Below, piece after piece: positions 46,800 through 56,012 of a stretch of 64,000 bases of DNA (the first letter of the stretch is position 1; each line of letters begins with the position of its first letter). This DNA is from Deltaproteobacteria bacterium (GTDB taxonomy: Bacteria > Desulfobacterota > Desulfarculia > Adiutricales > Adiutricaceae): positions 1 through 64,000 of the forward strand of contig JAISEK010000173.1 of assembly GCA_031264145.1 (NCBI GenBank). Direction: 5' to 3'. The notes under the pieces are model-generated. The model was not told where the DNA came from. It did not search any database and was given only the letters and a program-made list of their open reading frames with translations. Made by a program: the position numbers and the translations under genes.

Positions 46800-47279
46800 A
46801 TGTGTAAAAAATACATCGTCGAGCTAAGCGGGGGAGAGATCCAGGAATTGACCGCCATATTAAACAGGGGCAAGCACCCGGCCCAGAAGAGGAAAAGGGC
46901 CCACGCCCTGCTCCTGGCCAGCGAAGGCAGTAAGTCCGACAAAGAGATTGCCAAAATCGTCCTCATGAACGAGCAGAGCGTGACCGAACTCAGGAAGCGC
47001 TTTTCCCAAAATGGTTTCGGGATGGCCCTGAACAGTCTGCCCCACCGCCGGAGGCCAAAGGCCATTGACGGCGAGAACGAGGCCAGACTCTTGGCCCTCG
47101 CCACCCGGGAACGCCAGGAAGGGAGGCAGCAGTGCAGCCTGAGAACCCTGGCCAGAAAATTCGTTACCTCCGATGGCCGGCGCGTCTCCCATGAGACCAT
47201 CAGGCAGGCCCTAAAGAAGATGGGGGCCGGGGCAGCACCGAGTTCTGAATGGGTGGAATCAGAAACCAACGTCATCTAG
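46800..47279 (+). CDS. IS630-family DNA-binding domain protein without transposase core
   Basis: The 159-residue product matches the N-terminal helix-turn-helix half of IS630-type transposases: KRAHALLLASEGSKSDKEIAK, LRKRFSQNGFGMALNSLPHR and VSHETIRQALKKMGAG. It then stops. The DDE nuclease half that should follow is absent from the 900 bp downstream. A GAGG site precedes the ATG, and the frame is intact, so it is either a first ORF of a lost element or a retained DNA-binding protein. It lies upstream of the hydrogenase operon. Confidence 0.75.
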   Translation: MCKKYIVELSGGEIQELTAILNRGKHPAQKRKRAHALLLASEGSKSDKEIAKIVLMNEQSVTELRKRFSQNGFGMALNSLPHRRRPKAIDGENEARLLALATRERQEGRQQCSLRTLARKFVTSDGRRVSHETIRQALKKMGAGAAPSSEWVESETNVI

Positions 47280-48181
47280 CGACCCTTAATCAGAAATAAT
47301 TATAGCATTGCCATTATCGGCCAGGGCCATTGATTGGGCCGCGCTGTTGACAAATCAGAGGGGCTGGCGGCCCAGCACCGGGACAGGCCATGAAGCCCAT
47401 ATCTGGAGGCTTGGGGTCCCCGGTCCACGCCTTTTTCCTCCCGGCCACCGGTCTGGACGGCAAGGGAAGGATGCTTTCTTGCCGACTGGGGCGAAAAGTG
47501 CCAAAAAAATCCAAAATATTTTTTTATCAGAAAAACATGATAGATATCGCAGGGCACTGTCTTGACCCTCTTTTCAGGCTCCCATGGATCCCTTTTGTCC
47601 TTTCACTGGAATAACTTATCGAAATTACTAAATAATATCTCCCCGACTACTTCTCCTATTATATCCTCTTCTCATCTATTGATACCTTTTACCTCCCCCA
47701 AGCCCCGGTTTCCACGATGGCCCTGGCCGAATAACCGGCCACGTGTAAACAACAAAATTTGACAAAACCTTTCCGGTGTGCTTAAATGGCTCCCAGCCCA
47801 AAAAAGAGTGGTGTGGCCTTATGCGGGATCTAGTTCAAGGACGGGATTCTTGGACTTTCTTAGATATTTTTTCCAGCCCTTGAACAAGACGGCCTCAGTG
47901 CCATGCACCACAGGGCACTTGGCGAAGGCAGGACGGCTCGGGGGAGGTGCCGGAAATCCACGGGACGGGAGGCGGGAATGACCGCTGCCCAGGCTTTTCC
48001 CAGAACATAAGAACATCTTTGTTTGCACCATAATCTTGAGAGCCGGGGCATCGGCTCTCGGGGGAGAGGACGCGAGACCGGACCCGGCCGGATGTCCTCG
48101 TGGATCCCGGAATCCCACGGGCCCAAGCCGCGGGAACATGCCAGTCTCCAAGCCTACAACATTTATGAGGAGGTAGCTGCG
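47280..48181. other. spacer and long hydrogenase leader
   Basis: No convincing gene. A promoter at 47759-47787 would give a leader of nearly 390 nt before the hydrogenase operon. An 8-bp inverted repeat, GTTCAAGG/CCTTGAAC (47833-47840 with 47878-47885), lies early in that leader. Confidence 0.4.
47759..47787 (+). promoter_or_regulatory. candidate sigma-70 promoter of the hydrogenase operon
   Basis: TTGACA and TTAAAT are spaced by 17 bp on the plus strand. Confidence 0.5.
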
Positions 48182-48673
48182 ATGGGCAGTGTCTCACCAA
48201 GTCCCGCCCAGGAATTCGATCTAACAAAGCTCAACCCCATTTACGACGCCTACAAGCATGTCGTCAACGGGGCCCTTATCCCGGTGCTTCAGGCGGCTCA
48301 GGAGGCCTACGGCTATCTGCCGGAGCCTGTCCTGGAAGCCATCGGCGAACACCTTAACGTCCCGATCAGCCAAATCTACGGAGTGGTGACCTTCTACGCC
48401 CAGTTCCACCTGGAGCCTCGCGGGAAGCACATCATCCGTACCTGTCAGGGCACGGCCTGCCACGTCCGCAACGCCTCCCGGATCCTGGAATCCCTGAAGA
48501 ATACCCTCGGCGTCTCTCCAGGTGGCACCACCTCGGATCTCCAGTTCACCCTGGAGACCGTGGCCTGCATTGGAGCCTGCAGCCTGGCCCCGGTCATGAT
48601 GGTCGATCATGACACCCATGGCCGGCTAAAGCCGGATCTCGTTCCCAAAATCCTGGACAACTATCGCAATTGA
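48182..48673 (+). CDS. hydC: NuoE-like [2Fe-2S] subunit of multimeric [FeFe]-hydrogenase
   Basis: The 163-residue protein has the thioredoxin-like [2Fe-2S] domain: CQGTACHVRNA supplies the first two Cys and CIGACSLAP the second pair. It corresponds to HndA/HydC/NuoE and passes electrons between the flavin subunit and the hydrogenase. The ATG at 48182 has an AGGAGG site; the longer upstream frame is unlikely. Twenty-two bases separate it from the next gene. A HndB-like protein is absent, so the enzyme looks like the three-subunit HydABC type. Confidence 0.93.
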   Translation: MGSVSPSPAQEFDLTKLNPIYDAYKHVVNGALIPVLQAAQEAYGYLPEPVLEAIGEHLNVPISQIYGVVTFYAQFHLEPRGKHIIRTCQGTACHVRNASRILESLKNTLGVSPGGTTSDLQFTLETVACIGACSLAPVMMVDHDTHGRLKPDLVPKILDNYRN

Positions 48674-48695
48674 AGAAATCGGGGGTTAAGTTAAC

Positions 48696-50606
48696 ATGAG
48701 CCAAACACCGACCCTGGCCCGTTTGAACAGTCCGGCCGACCTGGAAGCTCTCAAGAAGCAGGCGGCTCCAAAAATCGCCATTCGCCACGACCCGAATGCT
48801 CCGGCCTACGAAGGCGTCACCAACCACATCATGGTCTGTTGCGGGACCGGCTGCACCTCGTCCGGATCCCAGCAAATCGTCAAGGGGCTCCGCGAGGAGC
48901 TGGAGAAGAACGGCCTCGGCAAGTCCGTTGAGGTCTTCATCACCGGCTGCCATGGCTTCTGCGAGATGGGCCCACTGGTCGTCATCTACCCGCAGAACAT
49001 CTTCTACGTCCTGGTCAAGGCCGAGGACATCCAGGAGATCGTCGAGCAGACGATCAAGGGCGGCAAGCCCGTCGAGCGTCTACTCTACAGGGGCCACGAA
49101 GGCGCCGAGCCAACGGTCCACTACAACGAGATCGACTTCTACGCCAAGCAGAACCGTCTCACCCTGGCCAACTGCGGGCACATCAATCCCGAGGATATCT
49201 ACGAGTACATCGCCAACGATGGATACCTGGCCCTGGCCAAGGCCCTGAAGCACAAGGACAACACCGATCCGCTCCTCGACGAGGTCAAGGCCTCGGGCCT
49301 GCGCGGACGTGGCGGGGCCGGCTTCCCCACTGGCCGCAAGTGGGAACTCTGCCGCCAGGTCCCCGGGGAGAAGAAGTACATCATCTGCAACGCCGACGAG
49401 GGCGACCCCGGTGCCTTCATGGACCGTTCAGTCCTCGAGGGCGACCCGCACAGGGTGGTCGAGGGCATGATAATCGGCGGCCTGGTCATTGGCGCCGATG
49501 AGGGCTACATCTACGTCAGGGCCGAGTATCCCCTGGCGGTCCACCGCCTCCGGGTCGCCTTGGAGCAGGCCGAGGCAATGGGCCTTCTGGGCAAGAACAT
49601 CCTGGGCAGCGGCTGGAACTTCGACCTGCACATCAAGGAGGGTGCCGGCGCCTTCGTCTGCGGCGAGGAGACAGCCCTCATCCAGTCCATCGAGGGCAAG
49701 CGCGGCATGCCTACGGCCCGCCCGCCATTCCCGGCAGTTTCCGGCCTCTGGGGCAAGCCCACCAACAACAACAACGTCGAGACCTGGGCCAACATCCCGG
49801 CCATCATCCGCAACGGCGGGGCCTGGTTCGCAGCCTACGGCACCGAGAAGTCCAAGGGCACCAAGGTCTTCGCCCTCACTGGCAAAGTCCGGCATACCGG
49901 TCTGGCTGAGGTCCCCATGGGCATCAGCATGAGGGAGATCATCTTCAACATCGGCGGCGGCATCCTGGGCGGCAAGAAGTTCAAGGCCGTCCAGATCGGC
50001 GGCCCTTCCGGCGGCTGCCTGCCAGAGAACATGATTGACCGTCCGGTCGATTACGACTCGCTGATCGAGGCTGGGGCCATGATGGGTTCCGGAGGCCTGG
50101 TCGTGGTGGACGAGGACACCTGCATGGTGGATCTGGCCCGCTTCTTCCTGTCCTTCACCCGTGACGAGAGCTGTGGAAAGTGCACTCCCTGCCGCGAGGG
50201 CTCGACCCGCATGCTCAACATCCTCAACAATATCACCCAGGGCAAGGGCCAGCCGGGCGACATAGAGATGCTGGAGGAGTTGGCCAACAACATCAAGCTC
50301 AGCGCCTTATGTGGCCTCGGGCAGACCTGCCCCAACCCCATCCTCTCAACCTTGCGCTACTTCAGGCATGAATATGAGGCCCACATCTTCGAGAAGAAGT
50401 GTCCGGCAAAGGCCTGCTCGGCCCTGCTGACCTTCTGGATCGAGGAAGAGAAGTGTATCGGCTGCGGAGCCTGCAAGAAGCAGTGCCCGGCTTCCGCCAT
50501 CGAGGGCGAGAAGAAAGAGCCACACAAAATCGATCCGCTCAAGTGTATCAAGTGCGGTTCTTGTATTGACGCCTGCCGCAAGCAAAAAGCGGTCTTCAAG
50601 AAGTAG
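48696..50606 (+). CDS. hydB: NuoF-like flavin subunit of [FeFe]-hydrogenase
   Basis: The 636-residue subunit has an N-terminal [2Fe-2S] thioredoxin-like domain (CCGTGCTSSGS and TGCHGFCEMGP, about residues 48-95). The NuoF core follows, with the FMN/NAD sites GLRGRGGAGFPTGRKWE and CNADEGDPGAFMDR, then the [4Fe-4S] motif ESCGKCTPCREG. Two C-terminal ferredoxin clusters end it (CIGCGACKKQCPASAI and CIKCGSCIDAC). This is the HndC/HydB architecture that reacts with NAD(P)H and, in bifurcating enzymes, with ferredoxin. Electron bifurcation is possible but not provable from sequence. Confidence 0.96.
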   Translation: MSQTPTLARLNSPADLEALKKQAAPKIAIRHDPNAPAYEGVTNHIMVCCGTGCTSSGSQQIVKGLREELEKNGLGKSVEVFITGCHGFCEMGPLVVIYPQNIFYVLVKAEDIQEIVEQTIKGGKPVERLLYRGHEGAEPTVHYNEIDFYAKQNRLTLANCGHINPEDIYEYIANDGYLALAKALKHKDNTDPLLDEVKASGLRGRGGAGFPTGRKWELCRQVPGEKKYIICNADEGDPGAFMDRSVLEGDPHRVVEGMIIGGLVIGADEGYIYVRAEYPLAVHRLRVALEQAEAMGLLGKNILGSGWNFDLHIKEGAGAFVCGEETALIQSIEGKRGMPTARPPFPAVSGLWGKPTNNNNVETWANIPAIIRNGGAWFAAYGTEKSKGTKVFALTGKVRHTGLAEVPMGISMREIIFNIGGGILGGKKFKAVQIGGPSGGCLPENMIDRPVDYDSLIEAGAMMGSGGLVVVDEDTCMVDLARFFLSFTRDESCGKCTPCREGSTRMLNILNNITQGKGQPGDIEMLEELANNIKLSALCGLGQTCPNPILSTLRYFRHEYEAHIFEKKCPAKACSALLTFWIEEEKCIGCGACKKQCPASAIEGEKKEPHKIDPLKCIKCGSCIDACRKQKAVFKK

Positions 50607-50616
50607 GGTGCCCCAA

Positions 50617-52347
50617 ATGAGTAAAACTGTTACCCTGACCATCGATAACCAGTCAGTAACCGTGCAGGCCGGCGTCACCATCTGGGGAGCGGCCCGCAAA
50701 ATTGGCATAAACATCCCAACCCTCTGCCACCACTTCGACGTCAAGCCCTACAGCGGCTGCCGCGTCTGCGTGGTCGAGGTCCAAGGCGCCAGGGCCCTGG
50801 CCGCCGCCTGCTCCTTCCCGGTGACCGATGGCCTGGTGGTCTTCACCAACTCCCCAAAGGTCCGCGAGGCAAGGCGTCTGGTGGTCGAGCTACTTCTGGC
50901 CAACCACCCCCATGACTGCTTCACCTGCGCCCGTAACCAGAACTGCGAGCTCCAGGCCCTGGCCCAAAGCCTGGGCATCAAGGAGATTCGCTTCCCTCAG
51001 TCCAAGCCCACCTGGCCGCTGGACGAGACCAGCCCCAGCCTGGTCCGCGACCCCAACAAGTGCATCCTCTGCGGCCGGTGCGTCCGCTTCTGCTCCGACA
51101 AGCAGACCTGCAGCGTCTACACCTTCGCCAACAGGGGCTTCAGCTCGACCGTGACCCCGGCATTTGGCAAGGGCCTTAGCGAGGTCAAGTGTACCCTGTG
51201 CGGCCAGTGCTCGGTCATCTGCCCGACCGGTGCCATCACCGTCAAAGACGACACGGCCAAGGTCCTCGAGGCCATCAACGACCCCGATAAGGTCGTCGTG
51301 GTCCAGACCGCCCCGGCCACCCGCGTTGGCCTGGGCGAGATCTTCGGCAACGCCCCAGGCTCCATAGTCACCGGCCAGATGGTCACGGCCCTCAAGCGCA
51401 TCGGCTTCGATCGGGTCCTGGACACCAACTTCACCGCCGACTTGACCATCATGGAGGAGGCCACCGAGTTCCTGAAGCGTCTCGGGGCCAACAAGCACAT
51501 GCCCATGATCACCAGCTGCTCCCCGGGCTGGATCAACTTCATGGAGATGTACTATCCCGATCTTATCCAGCACCACTCAACCTGCAAGAGCCCCCAGCAG
51601 ATGTTCGGGGCCTTGGCCAAGACCTACTACGCCCAGAAGGAGGGTCTTGACCCCGCCAAGATCGTCTCCGTCTCCATCATGCCCTGCACGGCCAAGAAGT
51701 TCGAGTGCAGGCGCCCGGAGATGAAGTCCAGCGGGTACCAGGACGTTGACTATGTCCTGACCACCCGCGAACTCGGCCAGCTAATCCAGAGCTTCGGCCT
51801 TTCCTTCAACGACCTGCCCTCCTCCGATTACGATCCCATCATGGGCTGCGGCACCGGTGCCGGCACCATCTTCGGCAACACCGGCGGCGTCATGGAGGCG
51901 GCCTTGCGTACCGCCTACGAGGTCGTGACCAAGGAGACCCTGCCGGCCCTCGAGTTCGAGACCATCCGCGGTCTCGGCGGCCTCCGCGAGGCCGAGATCG
52001 ACCTCAAGGGGACCAAGATCAAGGTGGCCATCGCCCATGGTCTGGGCAACGCCCGCAAGGTCATGGACGAGCTAAAGGCTGGCAACCCACGCGGCTGGAA
52101 CTTCATCGAGGTCATGGCCTGCCCCGGCGGCTGCATCTCCGGCGGCGGCCAGCCCATCAGCCATGACATCAACTACCGCTCCAAGCGCATTGCGGCCCTC
52201 TACACTGATGACCGCAACCTGCCTCTGCGCAAGAGCCACGACAACCCCGAGGTCCAAGCCCTATGCAAGGAGTTCCTGGGCGGAGAGTACGGCGGGCACA
52301 AGAGCCATGAGCTCCTGCACACCCCGCTGAAGGGGCACGAGCACTAG
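50617..52347 (+). CDS. hydA: [FeFe]-hydrogenase catalytic subunit
   Basis: The 576-residue product has a plant-type [2Fe-2S] domain (CHHFDVKPYSGCRVC), the His-ligated [4Fe-4S] site (HDCFTCARNQNCELQ), two ferredoxin clusters (CILCGRCVRFCSDKQTC, CTLCGQCSVICPTGAI) and the H-cluster domain. Motif L2 is MPCTAKKFE (Cys357) and L3 is EVMACPGGCISGGGQP (Cys502, Cys506). L1 reads TSCSPGW at 299-305, where the textbook form is TSCCPGW, so one Cys of the pair is Ser302. It oxidises or produces H2. No maturation genes hydEFG are in the window. A GGGTG-type weak ribosome binding site precedes the ATG at 50617. Confidence 0.96.
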   Translation: MSKTVTLTIDNQSVTVQAGVTIWGAARKIGINIPTLCHHFDVKPYSGCRVCVVEVQGARALAAACSFPVTDGLVVFTNSPKVREARRLVVELLLANHPHDCFTCARNQNCELQALAQSLGIKEIRFPQSKPTWPLDETSPSLVRDPNKCILCGRCVRFCSDKQTCSVYTFANRGFSSTVTPAFGKGLSEVKCTLCGQCSVICPTGAITVKDDTAKVLEAINDPDKVVVVQTAPATRVGLGEIFGNAPGSIVTGQMVTALKRIGFDRVLDTNFTADLTIMEEATEFLKRLGANKHMPMITSCSPGWINFMEMYYPDLIQHHSTCKSPQQMFGALAKTYYAQKEGLDPAKIVSVSIMPCTAKKFECRRPEMKSSGYQDVDYVLTTRELGQLIQSFGLSFNDLPSSDYDPIMGCGTGAGTIFGNTGGVMEAALRTAYEVVTKETLPALEFETIRGLGGLREAEIDLKGTKIKVAIAHGLGNARKVMDELKAGNPRGWNFIEVMACPGGCISGGGQPISHDINYRSKRIAALYTDDRNLPLRKSHDNPEVQALCKEFLGGEYGGHKSHELLHTPLKGHEH

Positions 52348-52409
52348 AGACCGGGCCATTTTCCCGGAGCGCCCCGCAGGGGCCCTCCCCGGAACAGGCC
52401 AGCCAAAAA

Positions 52410-52443
52410 GGACGGGCGGCGAAAGCCGCCCGTCCTTTTTTTT
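52410..52443 (+). terminator. intrinsic terminator of the hydrogenase operon
   Basis: An 11-bp perfect GGACGGGCGGC stem with a GAAA tetraloop is followed by eight T residues, 62 bases after hydA. Confidence 0.95.
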
Positions 52444-53490
52444 CCTCAGTAGGCGTTCCTGCCGGAGGCCGCCTGTTCTGGCCTTTTTTCCGGCTTGCGC
52501 CCCAGGCCAGTGCCGGCCTCCCGGAATTTTGGCGGTCTTTCTCGCAGCCGGCCTGGGATGGTATTTTTCGCCGTTATTTTTGGCCATCGGAACAAGAGAA
52601 CCTGAAAATGGTTTTGCCCCCCAAAATAGAACCCCATCAGACCAGGCTAGCCAAGTATGGGCTATATTCCGACCTCTTCTGCCATGACGCATGTTGATAT
52701 GGTTCCAGGTAATCCCCTTTTTTGGCTCCTATTGCTTGCCGATCTCATTTGCCGTCATTTTCAGGGCAAATACTGTCTCTAACTCTGATTATCCCCATTA
52801 TTTTGACAGTATTGAGGTCTGGCTTTCATTGGGGCATCTTTTTCGAATTGTCTCCAAATGGCCCATGTATTTACTTTAATTGGCCCTTTTCTGCGCAGGG
52901 TCTTTTGTGGGCGCATCATATGGGCATCTTTTGGAGCCGTCCTTAACTGCCACCTCTATTGTCGCCAGTGTGTATTGTACCCATGAAGAATAAACGTTGA
53001 TATCGACCTTTATGAGTCTAATTATCAATAACTTCTGGACATGAAGGACTTTTGAGGCCTGTCCCCCTGCGGCGACAAATTGCTTCCCCCACACGAAAAC
53101 GCCCCCCTGCCTGGCAAGGTCATTTCCTTGACAATACAATTCCAGACATCCCCAGACACGCAAAAATAACGCCACTTCCAGCCAATACCAGCCTCATGTC
53201 CAATGGGCAGGCCATTTCCAGGGGAAGGCATTTTTGACCCCTGCGAGAATTATTTTTGGGGGCCTGGGGGACCCCAAAGGATCATCATGGCGATAACGGT
53301 AGGATATTATTTAGTAAAAAATTTTTTCTGGCTTGTCGCTAAAAAATCAAAATTCTATTGCAATTGAGAATCAGTTAGTTTAGACTAGCAAACGTGCCGG
53401 AAAGAAATTTCCTCCCTCCCTTGGAGGGTCAAATCGCCACACGGAACACGTGGCGGCCACGCAGGCGGCCGCCGTCGAAGGAGAAAAGAC
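52444..53490. other. gene-free spacer of about 1 kb
   Basis: Mixed composition without a supported gene. The promoter of the flavodoxin gene lies at its right end. Confidence 0.45.
53358..53386 (+). promoter_or_regulatory. flavodoxin promoter overlapped by a Fur-box-like sequence
   Basis: TTGCAA and TAGACT are spaced by 17 bp. The spacer contains TTGAGAATCA, close to a Fur half site, covering 53363-53373. Iron control of flavodoxin is common; the match here is partial. Confidence 0.4.
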
Positions 53491-53937
53491 ATGGCCAACG
53501 TGTTGATAGTCTACGGTTCGACCACGGGCAACACCGAATGGGTGGCCGGCCAATTGAGCGATCAGATAAAAGCGGCCGGGCACAGCGTGCAGACAGCCAA
53601 GGCGGCGGGCGTTTCCCCTTCGGGGCTGTGCTCGGGCAAGGACATGGTACTCTTCGGCTGCTCAACCTGGGGTCAAGACGAAATCGAGCTGCAGGACGAC
53701 TTCATTCCCCTCTACGAGGCATTTGACTCCATCGGGGCCTCCGGGGTCAAGACGGCGGTATTCGGCTGCGGCGACGAGGACTACACCCACTTCTGCGGGG
53801 CAGTGGACGCCATCACCGACAAGCTGACGGCCGTCGGGGCCAAGGTCGTCGGCGGCAAGCTCAAAATCAACGGCGATCCAGGCGAGTCGGCCGACGCCAT
53901 CAAGACCTGGGGGCAAGGCGTCATCTCATCAATATAA
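53491..53937 (+). CDS. flavodoxin (short-chain, Desulfovibrio type)
   Basis: The 148-residue protein binds FMN and substitutes for ferredoxin as a one-electron carrier. The phosphate loop is GSTTGNTEWVA, the first isoalloxazine loop is GCSTWGQDEIELQDDF with its Trp, and the second is GCGDEDYTHFCGAVD with its Tyr. Length and loop spelling match Desulfovibrio flavodoxin closely. An AAGGAG site precedes the ATG. It lies alone, with hydrogenase upstream and a transposase-derived gene downstream. Confidence 0.96.
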   Translation: MANVLIVYGSTTGNTEWVAGQLSDQIKAAGHSVQTAKAAGVSPSGLCSGKDMVLFGCSTWGQDEIELQDDFIPLYEAFDSIGASGVKTAVFGCGDEDYTHFCGAVDAITDKLTAVGAKVVGGKLKINGDPGESADAIKTWGQGVISSI

Positions 53938-54011
53938 CTCCCTCCACCGGCCTCTTTGGTGCGGATTCCCGCCTGGCCGGATCTGTTGCGCACGAAAAAG
54001 GTGTCACCAAA

Positions 54012-55223
54012 ATGGAAACCGAAATCGCATTGTCAAGGATGTTCAACAACGTCTGGCCCCACCTAGGGGAAAGGGAAAGACGCCTGGTGGCCGCCAGCGA
54101 GGCCAGGAGGATCGGCCGCCGGGGAATATCAATGGTCAGCAGAGCCTGCGGCCTGTCGCGGGTCACCATAACCAAAGGGATCAAGGAGCTCGACGAGGCT
54201 CCTTTGGCGCCGGGGAAGACCCGCCGCTCGGGGGCGGGTCGGCCCCGGGTCGAGCGGGTCGACCCGGACATCTGGTCCTGCCTTGAGGGACTCATGAGGG
54301 AGTCATCCGACGCCGCGCCCAACATCCTCTGGACCATCAAAAGCACCAGGAGGCTGGCCTATGAGCTGACCGCGGCCCAGCACAGAATCAGCCACGAGAA
54401 GGTCGCCCAGATTCTCAGGCAGAACGGCTACAACCTCCAAGGGACACGGAGAAACGACGAGAGCCGCCTTCAGCCCGACCGCAAGGCCCAGTTCCAGTTC
54501 CTCGAGGAGAGGGTCGGCGAGCGCCTTGACGAGGGGCAGCCGGTCATCAGCATCGAGACCCGCCGCCGCGAACCGGCCTACGTCTCCGAGGGCCCCGTCC
54601 AGCCAGGCGACGCCGGCATCGACCGGCTGTTGGCCGGCGAGTTCCCGACCGGTGTCTACGATCCACTGCTGGCCAGGGAGACGGTCAACATCGCCACCGC
54701 CCTGGAGGCACCCGGCTTCACGGCCGACTCCCTTCTGGGCTGGTGGCTGGTGGAGGGCCAGGATCTCTTCCCCTCGGCCAGCTGTCTTTTCGTCACGGCG
54801 GATTCCTGCGGCTCCACCCAAAAGTTCTCCTGGAAGGCCGAGTTGCAGAAGCTATCCAGCGCCATCGGGCTGCCGGTCGAGTTCTGCCGCTTCCCTCCTG
54901 GCACCTCCAAGTGGAGCAAGCCATGCCAGCGGCTCTTTTCGTTCCTCTCCTCCCATTGGCGCGGCGAGACTGAGAGGGATTACGAGGTTTCGGCCAGACT
55001 GGTCAACCCTCCCCTGGAGACCAGGACCATGGCCCTGGGCCTCCGTCTGGACCACTGCCACTTCCAGCCCCAAATGCGCTCAGCCGAGGACGAGCGGGGC
55101 CTTTCGCTGCTCCCATCGGAGTTCCACGGGGATTGGAACTTCACCATCACCCCCGAGTCTTTCGGGCCCTTCCGTCTCCCACCGGTCTATGACCGAGGTC
55201 AAAAGGCCGCCTCCATGTACTGA
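54012..55223 (+). CDS. ISAzo13-like transposase with degenerate catalytic triad
   Basis: The 403-residue product aligns in order with ISAzo13-family transposases. It has an N-terminal HTH (SRACGLSRVTITKGIKEL), a GAGRPRVE linker, the first strand ISIETRRREP, then TADSCGSTQ, PPGTSKWSKPCQRLFSF and HGDWNFTITP. The family's usual versions, as I remember them, are VSVDTKKKE, TADGGGSN and PPGTSKWNKIEHRLF. So the first catalytic Asp is Glu and the last Glu is replaced (PCQ for IEH), while the middle Asp stays. The frame is intact and codon use is native-like. It is either a recently dead element or a domesticated DNA-binding protein. No terminal inverted repeats were found by eye. Confidence 0.82.
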   Translation: METEIALSRMFNNVWPHLGERERRLVAASEARRIGRRGISMVSRACGLSRVTITKGIKELDEAPLAPGKTRRSGAGRPRVERVDPDIWSCLEGLMRESSDAAPNILWTIKSTRRLAYELTAAQHRISHEKVAQILRQNGYNLQGTRRNDESRLQPDRKAQFQFLEERVGERLDEGQPVISIETRRREPAYVSEGPVQPGDAGIDRLLAGEFPTGVYDPLLARETVNIATALEAPGFTADSLLGWWLVEGQDLFPSASCLFVTADSCGSTQKFSWKAELQKLSSAIGLPVEFCRFPPGTSKWSKPCQRLFSFLSSHWRGETERDYEVSARLVNPPLETRTMALGLRLDHCHFQPQMRSAEDERGLSLLPSEFHGDWNFTITPESFGPFRLPPVYDRGQKAASMY

Positions 55224-55262
55224 CTTCCGATTGCCCGCCATGGAGCCTCCCCCTCCGAAGTA

Positions 55263-55298
55263 GGCCGGTTAGCCCCACAAGGGCTGGCCGGCCTTTTT
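55263..55298 (+). terminator. intrinsic terminator after the ISAzo13-like gene
   Basis: GGCCGGTTAGCCC pairs with GGGCTGGCCGGCC with a small bulge and is followed by five T residues. Confidence 0.8.
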
Positions 55299-56012
55299 CT
55301 TGCCCGTCACCACCTGGGGCCCGCCCTAATTTCTTGACAGTCAAGTGGTCCAGTTTCGGCCAATCAAGCCGGTCGCGTCTCCGCACGTCTGGTTTTTGGT
55401 CCAATCTGGTATTTTATTTCCTTCGGAGTTCTACATATCATTCGGAACTCCAAAATAAATTAAATAATATCACTATCTTACTTTTTACAATCTCTAGTCT
55501 CTTATTGGTGAACAATGCGACGCCAAGCCAAAATCCCCTATTGTCATGATCTTAAGCCCCAACTCGTGGCCAACAAAACAATAGACGCTTTAACTCATCT
55601 AGATATCTTATCTTTCATTTTTTTAACTTGACAAAATAAAGCGGCCCATTTATATTTATCAGCATAAGCACCCACCTGTAACCCGAGACACTGGAGGCAC
55701 CGACGAAAAGCCTGCGGAAAGGGGGGAGGGTGCGCCCCTGGGCCCTGGGAGGGGCCAAGGCCGGGCATCGCCTCGATACAAATGGAGCCCTGGTCTCGGA
55801 AAGGCGGGTAATGCCCGCTGGCGGACGGACGTGCGAAAATGGCACCCCTGGCGCCTGGAAAACCATTGCCCAGGTAAATTCCAATTCTTGGAGGCCTTTG
55901 GGCCAAGGCCTATGGGCGATGGCCGACGACAACTGGGTTTGAGACTCGTCCGGCCCAATTCCCCCGGCCCAATTCCCCCGGCCCAGGCCGGCGGTTTCCT
56001 AGGGATGTCCCC
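55299..56012. other. gene-free spacer before the nuo genes
   Basis: AT-rich to 55670, then GC-rich. A 14-bp unit GGCCCAATTCCCCC is repeated in tandem at 55952-55965 and 55966-55979. No gene is supported. Confidence 0.45.
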
